Shown here in pieces: positions 8,841 to 15,771 of a DNA stretch of 64,000 nt. The notes under the pieces are model-generated. The model searched no databases, was not told the DNA's origin, and was given only the letters and a program-made list of their open reading frames with translations. How positions within the stretch are numbered: position 1 is the stretch's first letter; each line of letters begins with the position of its first letter. Origin of the DNA: Rhodovastum atsumiense (GTDB lineage: Bacteria > Pseudomonadota > Alphaproteobacteria > Acetobacterales > Acetobacteraceae); the NCBI RefSeq assembly GCF_937425535.1, contig NZ_OW485601.1, forward strand, positions 6,406,501 through 6,470,500, read 5' to 3'. Both the position numbers and the translations under genes were made by a program.

Positions 8841-11150
8841 ATGACGGGCGGCGCTCCGGATCCCTGGCGCGCCGCGCCGCCACCGCGGCCCGACGGGGCG
8901 ACCAGCAACGCCCCGCCGTCAGGCTCGGTCACGATCCTGCCGCCACGCGGGCCCGACACCCCCGCGACGACCGATATTTCCACCATCCTCAACCGCCTGC
9001 GCTCCTACGATCCGAAAGCGGATATCGGCATCGTCGAGCGGGCCTATGCCCTCGCCGCCGAGGCGCATCGCGAGCAGAAGCGCGACAACGGCGATCCCTA
9101 CATCACCCATCCCGTCGCGGTCGCCGAGATCCTGGCGGGCTACCGCCTCGATGTCGGCAGCATCGCCACCGCGCTGATGCACGACGTGATCGAGGACACC
9201 GGCATCACCCGCGCCGAGCTTGAGAAGAAGTTCGGGGCCGAGATCGCCGGGCTGGTCGACGGCGTCACCAAGCTGACCCGGCTGGAACTGCAGTCCGACC
9301 GCACCAAACAGGCGGAGAATTTCCGCAAGCTGGTGCTGGCCATGAGCAAGGACATCCGTGTCCTGCTGGTCAAGCTGGCCGACCGGCTGCACAACATGCG
9401 CACGCTGCATTTCGTCACCCAGGCACCGCGGCGCCAGCGCATCGCGCGCGAGACCATGGAGATCTACGCGCCGCTGGCCGAGCGCATCGGCATGGACGCG
9501 CTGAAGACCGAGCTGCAGACGCTGTCCTTCGCCCAGCTCGAGCCCGAGGCCTACGAGACCATCCAGGCCCGGCTGAACTTCCTGCGCGGCCAGGGTGCGG
9601 ACGTGATCGAGGAAGTCAGGGCGGAACTGGCCAAGGTCTGCGGCGATTGCGGCATCCACGTGCAGGGCGTCTCCGGACGGGAGAAATCGCCCTACTCGAT
9701 CTGGGAGAAGATGCAGCGTCGTAACGTCCAGTTCGAGCAGCTCTCCGACATCATGGCGTTCCGCATCATCGTGCCGACGCGGGAAGCCTGCTACGCGGCG
9801 CTCGGCGCGGTGCACGCCGCCTATCCGGTGATCGCCGGGCGCTTCAAGGACTACATCTCCACCCCCAAGCCGAACGGCTACCAGAGCCTGCACACCGGCG
9901 TCACGCTGCGCGAGCCGCGCAACCAGAAGATCGAGGTGCAGATCCGCACCGACGAGATGCACGACATCGCCGAGAACGGCCTGGCCGCGCACTGGATCTA
10001 CAAGCAGCACGACGCCGCCGCCGCCGAGGCGCAGCGCTTCCGCTGGGTGCAGGACCTGCTGGAAATCCTGGAGAACTCCTCGACCGACGAGTTCCTCGAG
10101 AACACCAAGCTCGAGCTGTACCAGGACCAGGTGTTCTGCTTCACGCCGAAGGGACAGTTGATCCAGTTGCCGCGCGGCGCGACGCCGGTGGATTTCGCCT
10201 ACGCCGTGCATTCCCAGGTCGGCGACACCTGTGTCGGCGCCAAGGTCAATGGCCGGCTGATGCCGCTGCGCCACGAGCTGCAGAACGGCGACCAGGTGGA
10301 GATCATGACCTCCCGCGGCGGCACGCCCAGCCCGCAGTGGGAACGCTTCGTCGTCACCGGCAAGGCCCGCGCGCGCATCCGCCGCTACGTGCTGCAGCAG
10401 CAGCGCCAGCAATACCGCGACGCCGGCAAGAGCGCGCTGGCCAAGGCCTTCCGCCAGGAAGGCGTGGACGGGTCGGAAAAAGTGCTGGAGCAGGCCCTGA
10501 AGGGCCAGGGCCTGAAGGCCGCCACCCTCGACGACCTCTACACCGCCGTCGGCAACGGCAATATCGGCGCCCGCGAAGTGGTAACCGCCGCCTATCCGGA
10601 GCTGCGCCAGGCCCCGCGCGCCCCGCGCATGATGCCGAGCCTGCCGCCGCGCCAGCCGCGCCCGGGCGGGGGCAGCACCAAGCTGCCGATCAGCGGCCTG
10701 GTCGCCGGCATGGCGATCCACTACGCCGGCTGCTGCCACCCGCTGCCGGGCGATCGCATCGTCGGCATCGTCACCACCGGCAAGGGCGTCACCATCCACA
10801 CCCGCGAATGCCCGACCCTGGAGAGCTTCGCCGCCACCCCGGAGCGCTTCATCGACGTGGAATGGGAGCCGGGCGCATTCACCGCCGACCCCAAGCAACT
10901 GAAGGGCGAAGGCCATGTCGGCCGGATCTCGGTGATCGCGAGCAACGAGACCGCGGCGCTCGCGGAGATCACCAACGCCGTGGCCAAGCAGGACGGGGCG
11001 ATCGCCAGCCTGCGCGTGGTCAACCGCCAGCAGGATTTCTTCGAGGCGGTGGTGGACGTCGAAGTACGCGATCTCGGCCATCTCGGCCGCGTGATCGCCG
11101 CCCTGCGCGCGGCCAGCGTGGTGCACCAGGTGGATCGGGCGCGCGGCTGA
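8841..11150 (+). CDS. bifunctional (p)ppGpp synthetase/hydrolase (Rsh/SpoT type)
   Basis: Stringent-response enzyme that makes and degrades (p)ppGpp. The 769 residues show an intact HD hydrolase domain (ALMHDVIEDT near residue 115), the synthetase domain (GREKSPYSIWEKM, RFKDYISTPKPNGYQSLHTG), a TGS domain starting VFCFTPKGQLIQLPRGATPV, a cysteine-containing segment (YAGCCHPLPGDRIVG) and a C-terminal ACT domain. Because both catalytic domains keep their motifs, it should be bifunctional, the single long RSH enzyme of most alphaproteobacteria. A proline-rich stretch of about 45 residues precedes the HD domain. Confidence 0.95.
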   Translation: MTGGAPDPWRAAPPPRPDGATSNAPPSGSVTILPPRGPDTPATTDISTILNRLRSYDPKADIGIVERAYALAAEAHREQKRDNGDPYITHPVAVAEILAGYRLDVGSIATALMHDVIEDTGITRAELEKKFGAEIAGLVDGVTKLTRLELQSDRTKQAENFRKLVLAMSKDIRVLLVKLADRLHNMRTLHFVTQAPRRQRIARETMEIYAPLAERIGMDALKTELQTLSFAQLEPEAYETIQARLNFLRGQGADVIEEVRAELAKVCGDCGIHVQGVSGREKSPYSIWEKMQRRNVQFEQLSDIMAFRIIVPTREACYAALGAVHAAYPVIAGRFKDYISTPKPNGYQSLHTGVTLREPRNQKIEVQIRTDEMHDIAENGLAAHWIYKQHDAAAAEAQRFRWVQDLLEILENSSTDEFLENTKLELYQDQVFCFTPKGQLIQLPRGATPVDFAYAVHSQVGDTCVGAKVNGRLMPLRHELQNGDQVEIMTSRGGTPSPQWERFVVTGKARARIRRYVLQQQRQQYRDAGKSALAKAFRQEGVDGSEKVLEQALKGQGLKAATLDDLYTAVGNGNIGAREVVTAAYPELRQAPRAPRMMPSLPPRQPRPGGGSTKLPISGLVAGMAIHYAGCCHPLPGDRIVGIVTTGKGVTIHTRECPTLESFAATPERFIDVEWEPGAFTADPKQLKGEGHVGRISVIASNETAALAEITNAVAKQDGAIASLRVVNRQQDFFEAVVDVEVRDLGHLGRVIAALRAASVVHQVDRARG

Positions 11151-11191
11151 CCCCTTTGGGAAACACCGGCATCGGCCGTGCTGCGGCTGCA

Positions 11192-11219
11192 TGACAGGCC
11201 CGGGCTGCGCGCCCTGTCA
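11192..11219. terminator. weak hairpin after rsh
   Basis: Seven-bp inverted repeat (TGACAGG at 11192-11198, CCTGTCA at 11213-11219) in the gap after rsh, without a T-tract. It may attenuate transcription or be incidental. Confidence 0.3.
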
Positions 11220-11297
11220 CCGAAGCTTCACCCGCCCTGCCAGGGCCGCGGCGGCGGTCGCGCCATGACGCGGCAGGCGCATGGTTCCGCCGCTACC

Positions 11298-11326
11298 TTG
11301 ACAGAACCGGAAGGGGTGGGCTTCAT
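11298..11326 (+). promoter_or_regulatory. possible promoter of the lepB-rnc-era operon
   Basis: A perfect -35 hexamer TTGACA at 11298-11303 is followed after 17 bp by CTTCAT, a poor -10 matching three of six positions. It lies 45 bp before lepB in the only sizeable gap between rsh and lepB. Confidence 0.35.
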
Positions 11327-11371
11327 CCGCGCCACCCGCCCAGCCCAAGAACCCCAGGCATTCCCCTTCCG

Positions 11372-12124
11372 ATGGCGCAGCAATCCATGGCTCGGCGTAA
11401 GTCCAGTGGACTCGTCGAGAACATCAAGACCATCGTCTATGCCGGCCTGATCGCCATCGCGATCCGCACGGTCGCGTTCGAGCCGTTCAACATCCCATCC
11501 GGCTCGATGATCCCGACGCTGCTGGTGGGGGACTACCTGTTCGTTTCGAAGTACAGCTACGGCTATTCGCATTTCTCGCTGCCGCTGTCGCCGCCGCTGT
11601 TCCACGGCCGTATCTTCGGCCGCATGCCCCAGCGCGGCGATGTCGCCGTGTTCAAGCTGCCGCGCGACACCAGCCAGGACTACATCAAGCGCATCATCGG
11701 CCTGCCCGGCGATCGCGTGCAGATGAAGCAGGGCCAGCTCTACATCAACGGCCAGCCCGTACCCCGCAAGCCCGCCGGCGAATACATCGCCGAGGGCGAC
11801 GGGCCGCGCATGCTGCTCAAGCGCTACCTGGAAACGCTGCCGGGCGGGCGGGAACATTACATCCTGAAGGCGACCGACGACGGGCCGCTCGACAATACGC
11901 AGGAATACAAGGTCCCCGACGGCTACGTGTTCGCCATGGGCGACAATCGCGACAACTCGCTCGACAGTCGTGTCCTCAATGCCGTCGGCTTCGTGCCGGT
12001 CGAGAACCTGGTCGGCCGGGCTGAATTCATCTTTCTGTCGATCGGCGGCTCCGCGTCGCTGTGGGAGTTCTGGGATTGGCCGTTCGAGATCCGCTGGCGC
12101 CGTCTCTTCTCGGGGATTCACTGA
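11372..12124 (+). CDS. lepB: signal peptidase I LepB
   Basis: Inner-membrane serine protease that removes Sec/Tat signal peptides. The 250 residues have one N-terminal membrane segment (residues about 17-36). The catalytic Ser45 is in NIPSGSMIPTL and the general base Lys106 is in DYIKRIIGLPGD. The C-terminal family box GYVFAMGDNRDNSLDSR is also present. Another in-frame ATG at 11387 is possible. It is the first gene of a lepB-rnc-era block. Confidence 0.95.
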   Translation: MAQQSMARRKSSGLVENIKTIVYAGLIAIAIRTVAFEPFNIPSGSMIPTLLVGDYLFVSKYSYGYSHFSLPLSPPLFHGRIFGRMPQRGDVAVFKLPRDTSQDYIKRIIGLPGDRVQMKQGQLYINGQPVPRKPAGEYIAEGDGPRMLLKRYLETLPGGREHYILKATDDGPLDNTQEYKVPDGYVFAMGDNRDNSLDSRVLNAVGFVPVENLVGRAEFIFLSIGGSASLWEFWDWPFEIRWRRLFSGIH

Positions 12125-12843
12125 GCGGCCAGGCCGCGCTGCCGGCTCACGCCCGGGCGCAGGAGATCCTCGGGCACGACTTCGCCAAACCCGACCTGCT
12201 GCGCGAGGCCCTCACCCATCGCTCCGCGGTGGCCGGCCGCCTGCTCGCCCGCGGGCGGACCGCCCGCAGCAACGGCGCCGGTTCCAACGAGCGGCTGGAG
12301 TTCATCGGCGACCGGGTGCTCGGCCTGCTGATCGCCGAGTGGCTGGCCGAACGTTTCCCGCAGGAGCAGGAAGGCCAGCTCGGCCCCCGACTCGCGCATC
12401 TGGTCTCGCAGCCCGTGCTCGCCGGCATCGCCGAGCGCCTGGGGCTGCCTGCCGTGCTGCAGGTGGCGCCGGGCGAATCCCGCGCCGGGGTGCGCCGGCT
12501 CGCCACCGTGCTGGCCGACGCGATGGAAGCGCTGATCGGCGCGCTCTATCTCGACGGCGGGCTGGAAACCGCGCGCCGGTTCGTCCGCCACGCCTGGGAC
12601 GATCCCATGAACAGCCTGGCCGAGCCGCCCAAGGACCCCAAGACGGCGCTGCAGGAATGGCTGCTCGCGCGCGGCATGCAATTGCCCAACTACACCATGG
12701 TTTCCCGCGAAGGGCCGCCGCATGATCCGGTGTTCGTGATCGCGGTCGCCGCCGCCGGCCAGGAAGGCACCGGCACGGCCGGCAGCAAGCGCATCGCCGA
12801 ACGCCTTGCCGCCGAGGACCTGCTGCGGAAACTGCGCGGATGA
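12061..12843 (+). CDS. rnc: ribonuclease III Rnc
   Basis: Double-strand-specific endoribonuclease for rRNA and mRNA processing. The signature NERLEFIGDRVLGLL, the second acidic motif LADAMEALIGALYLDGG and a C-terminal double-stranded-RNA-binding domain (GSKRIAERLAAEDLL) are present. The start is uncertain. The first GTG (12061) would overlap lepB by 64 bp, a TTG lies at 12076, and a CTG at 12121 would give the 4-bp overlap common in this genome. No ATG lies between them and the conserved ILGHDFAKPDLLREALTHRS. Its stop overlaps era as ATGA. Confidence 0.92.
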   Translation: MGVLGLAVRDPLAPSLLGDSLSGQAALPAHARAQEILGHDFAKPDLLREALTHRSAVAGRLLARGRTARSNGAGSNERLEFIGDRVLGLLIAEWLAERFPQEQEGQLGPRLAHLVSQPVLAGIAERLGLPAVLQVAPGESRAGVRRLATVLADAMEALIGALYLDGGLETARRFVRHAWDDPMNSLAEPPKDPKTALQEWLLARGMQLPNYTMVSREGPPHDPVFVIAVAAAGQEGTGTAGSKRIAERLAAEDLLRKLRG

Positions 12844-13748
12844 CCGATACACCTTCTCGTTGCGGCTTTGCCGCCATCGTCGGCGCGCCGAATGCCGGCA
12901 AGTCGACCCTCCTCAACCGGCTGACCGGGGCCAAGCTCTCGATCGTCTCCCCGAAGGCCCAGACCACGCGCTTCCGCGTGCTGGGCATCCTGGTGCGCGA
13001 GGCCACCCAGATCCTGCTGGTGGACACGCCGGGCATCTTCCGCCCGCGCCGCCGGCTCGACCGCGCCATGGTCCACGCCGCCTGGACCGGGGCGCAGGAC
13101 GCCGACCTGGTGCTGTTCCTGGTCGACGCCCGCACCGGCCTCACCGACGACGTGCGCGCCATCGCCGAACGGATCAAGGCCCGGGGCGGGCGCATCTGGC
13201 TGGTGCTGAACAAGGTCGACCTGATCGACCGGCCGCGCCTGCTGCCGCTCACCGCCGAGCTGGCGACGCTGGTGCCGGCCGAGCAGACCTTCATGGTCAG
13301 CGCCGCCAAGGGCGACGGGCTGGAAGCCCTGCTCGCGGCCCTGGCCGCCGCCATGCCGGAAAGCCCGCATCTCTACCCGGACGACGACCTGACCGACCTG
13401 CCCGACCGGCTGCTCGCCGCCGAGATCGTGCGCGAACAGGTCTTCCTGCAGACCCACGAGGAAGTGCCATACGGCACCACGGTCGAGACCGAGTCCTGGC
13501 AGGAACGCAAGGACAAGTCGGTGCGCATCGAGGCGACCATCTACGTCGCGCGTGCCGGGCAGAAGGCGATCCTGATCGGCCAGGGCGGCACCCGTATCCG
13601 CGACATCGGCGCCCGCGCCCGCGCCGAACTGACCCGGCTGTTCGAACGGCCGGTGCACCTGTTCCTCAATGTGCGCGAACGCGGGGGATGGGACGAGGAA
13701 GGGGCCCGGTTGCGGGCGCTGGGGCTGGAAGACCCGCCGGAAGCGTAA
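12840..13748 (+). CDS. era: GTPase Era
   Basis: Ras-like GTPase that binds the 3' end of 16S rRNA during 30S assembly. The 302 residues show G1 GAPNAGKST, the switch region after KAQTTRFRVLGI, G3 DTPG, G4 NKVD and a C-terminal KH domain (AILIGQGGTRIRDIGARARAEL). It overlaps rnc by four bases (ATGA), matching the widespread lepB-rnc-era order. recO, often next in this order, is absent. Instead the operon runs into a hairpin array and a convergent gene. Confidence 0.96.
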   Translation: MTDTPSRCGFAAIVGAPNAGKSTLLNRLTGAKLSIVSPKAQTTRFRVLGILVREATQILLVDTPGIFRPRRRLDRAMVHAAWTGAQDADLVLFLVDARTGLTDDVRAIAERIKARGGRIWLVLNKVDLIDRPRLLPLTAELATLVPAEQTFMVSAAKGDGLEALLAALAAAMPESPHLYPDDDLTDLPDRLLAAEIVREQVFLQTHEEVPYGTTVETESWQERKDKSVRIEATIYVARAGQKAILIGQGGTRIRDIGARARAELTRLFERPVHLFLNVRERGGWDEEGARLRALGLEDPPEA

Positions 13749-13750
13749 GG

Positions 13751-13900
13751 CACGGGCTCTGCCCGTGACCCGCCAAGGGCCACAAGGCCCTTGGATCCCA
13801 TTCTCGCTGCGCGGCACAGAGTCATGGGTTCCAAGGGCGAAGCCCTTGGTGGAGGTCCAGGAGGCAAAGCCTCCTGGTGGGGCGCGGGGCAACGCCCCGC
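13751..13900. repeat. hairpin array, copy A, between convergent era and ybiB
   Basis: Five perfect hairpins in a row. (1) CACGGGC/GCCCGTG, loop TCT, 13751-13767. (2) CCAAGGGCC/GGCCCTTGG, loop ACAA, 13773-13794. (3) CCAAGGGC/GCCCTTGG, loop GAA, 13831-13849. (4) CCAGGAGGC/GCCTCCTGG, loop AAA, 13857-13877. (5) GCGGGGC/GCCCCGC, loop AAC, 13884-13900. Between 2 and 3, CCCAT and ATGGG can close a sixth, imperfect stem. The same order is found, inverted, at 47.87 kb. No T-tract is present, so it is not a standard terminator, although it could stop or process both convergent transcripts. Confidence 0.9.
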
Positions 13901-13904
13901 CACG

Positions 13905-14885
13905 TCAGCGACGATCCGCCCAGATCCGCGCTGCTTCGGCCTCGGCTTCGCCGGGATCCTGTGCCCGCCCAAGGGCCAGCAATGCGAGGCCGATCGTCGC
14001 CTGGATGGTCATGATCGCGGCTTGTGGCGTGGCCTCGCCGTGCCAGACGGCGGCGAAGAGATCCGGCGAGCGTTGCAGGGTCTCGGCGAGAACGAGGCCG
14101 GGCTGACCCGGCAAGGCGATTTCCGTCCGGCCGCCGGCCTGTGACCAGAGGAACGCCGTCCCCGGCTTGGCCGGGACGCGCTCGGCTTCGCCGCCGCCGC
14201 CTTTCAGCACCAGCAGGCGCGGGCGGCCCAGGCATTCGGCCGCCGCCAGATGCACATCCAGATAGGCCGGGTGGAACACGCCATCGACTCCGGCCGGCGC
14301 GCGCGCCGGATCGAGCAGGCGGGACGCGGTGTTCACCGGCGAGCGCAGCCCGAACAGGCGGCGCAGACCAAGCAGCCGGTCAAGCGCGGGGGCAAGCGTG
14401 GCCACCGGCAGATAGGCGAAGCCGGTGCGATCGAGCGACTCCGCCGCCGCGTCCATGTCGCGGGCCGGCGCCAGGCCGAGTGCCGCCAGCCCGTCGGCGA
14501 CGGAAACCGCGCTGCCGAGTTCGTTCGAGCCGTGCATGAGCACCCGTACGCCCGATCGGGCGAGCGCCAGCGCGGCAAGCAGGAACCAGGGCAGGCCCCG
14601 GGTGCGGCCGGCGCCGTAGCTCGGCCAGTCGAGATCGGCCGGGGGGGCCGGAGGCAACGTGGCCTGGGCCGCCTCGACCATGCCGGCGATCTGCGCGCCG
14701 TCCTCGCCGCGGTAGCGCAGCAGCATCAGGAAGGCGCCAAGCTGGTGCGGATCCACGTCCCCGGCCAGGGCCATGGTGAAGGCTTCGCGCGCCTCGTCGC
14801 GGGTGAGCGCGCGCGATTTGCCCGGACCGCGCCCGAGGGCGGCGACGAATTCGGCGAAGCGGGCGAGCGATGTCTCAGGCGGCAC
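13905..14885 (-). CDS. TrpD2/YbiB-like phosphoribosyltransferase-fold protein
   Basis: 326-residue protein with the anthranilate phosphoribosyltransferase fold: an N-terminal helical domain (LTRDEAREAFTMALAGDVDPHQLGAFLMLLRYRG) and a glycine-rich core (SNELGSAVSVADGLAALGL). It resembles the TrpD2/YbiB group, which binds nucleic acid and is not a tryptophan enzyme. It has a GTG start and overlaps the SUMT gene by 11 bp at the end of the nitrate operon, a position where this family is often found. Its role in nitrate assimilation is unknown. Confidence 0.75.
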   Translation of the reverse strand: MPPETSLARFAEFVAALGRGPGKSRALTRDEAREAFTMALAGDVDPHQLGAFLMLLRYRGEDGAQIAGMVEAAQATLPPAPPADLDWPSYGAGRTRGLPWFLLAALALARSGVRVLMHGSNELGSAVSVADGLAALGLAPARDMDAAAESLDRTGFAYLPVATLAPALDRLLGLRRLFGLRSPVNTASRLLDPARAPAGVDGVFHPAYLDVHLAAAECLGRPRLLVLKGGGGEAERVPAKPGTAFLWSQAGGRTEIALPGQPGLVLAETLQRSPDLFAAVWHGEATPQAAIMTIQATIGLALLALGRAQDPGEAEAEAARIWADRR

Positions 14886-15771
14886 GATGGAGCGTGTCTT
14901 TCCGGGCCTGTGCCAGCGCGACCACCGCGCCGATCAGCACCAGAGTGGGACCGGAAAACCCTTGTTCGTGCAAGCAGGCGGGCAACTCGGCGAGCGTGCC
15001 GAACAGCGCGCGCTCACCGGGGCGGCTCGCGTTCTCGACGGCGACGGCGGGGGTGGAGCCGGGCAGGCCGGCCTCGGTGAGACGGGCGGCGATGGTGGGC
15101 AGGGTGCGCGCGGCCATGTAGGCGGCGACGGTGCCACCGGAGGCGGCGAGTCCGGCCCAGTCATGCCCCGGCACGGCGCCGTCGCTGCCATGGCCGGTGA
15201 CCAGATGCAGTGAGCGCGCCACGTCGCGATGGGTGAGCGGGATGCCCAGCCGCGCCGCGGTGGCGCAGGCGGCGGTGATGCCGGGGACCACCTCCACCGG
15301 CACGCCGGCGGCGCGCAGGCTGTCGAGTTCCTCGCCGCCGCGGCCGAAGATGAAGGGATCGCCGCCCTTGAGCCGGACCACATGGGCGCCGGCGCGGGCT
15401 TCCCGGACGATCAGGGTGTTGATGGCGGCCTGGCTCATGGCGTGGCGGCCGCAGCGCTTACCGACATCGATGCGGCGGGCCTTGGGCGGGACAAGATCCA
15501 GCACCGCGGGTTCGACCAGGGCGTCGTAGAGCACGACATCGGCTTCGCGCAGGGCGCGGACGGCGCGCAAGGTGAGCAGTTCGGGATCCCCGGGTCCGGC
15601 GCCGACCAGGGTCGCGCGGGGACGCTTCGGGACAGGGGGCGGTTCCGGGGCCACCAGCGTCACCGCGATGCCCGCCGCTTGCGCCAGCGACAGCAGGGCG
15701 TGGGCGGCGTCCGCGTCGGCAGCGCGCAACAGGACCCCGGCAGGGCGGTCAGAGGGCGGGTTCGCGGACAT
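14875..15771 (-). CDS. cobA: uroporphyrinogen-III C-methyltransferase (SUMT)
   Basis: Adds two methyl groups to uroporphyrinogen III to give precorrin-2, the precursor of the sirohaem in NirB. Motifs: LVGAGPGDPELLTLRA, LYDALVEPAVLDLVP, VRLKGGDPFIFGRGGEE and VPGITAACATAARLGIPLTHR. The ATG at 15771 gives 298 residues; the frame continues upstream inside nasA but that part is not conserved. About 50 residues before the methyltransferase domain look like a remnant of another module, perhaps the CysG N-terminal part, but no dehydrogenase/ferrochelatase domain is present. The start overlaps nasA by 23 bp. Confidence 0.9.
   Translation of the reverse strand: MSANPPSDRPAGVLLRAADADAAHALLSLAQAAGIAVTLVAPEPPPVPKRPRATLVGAGPGDPELLTLRAVRALREADVVLYDALVEPAVLDLVPPKARRIDVGKRCGRHAMSQAAINTLIVREARAGAHVVRLKGGDPFIFGRGGEELDSLRAAGVPVEVVPGITAACATAARLGIPLTHRDVARSLHLVTGHGSDGAVPGHDWAGLAASGGTVAAYMAARTLPTIAARLTEAGLPGSTPAVAVENASRPGERALFGTLAELPACLHEQGFSGPTLVLIGAVVALAQARKDTLHRAA

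Noticed and set aside
13751-13900. Array copy A as a CRISPR or simple tandem repeat
   Set aside because: Units differ in sequence and length and each is a palindrome; there are no regular spacers.
13751-13900. Array copy A as a standard rho-independent terminator of era
   Set aside because: None of the five hairpins is followed by a T-tract on either strand.
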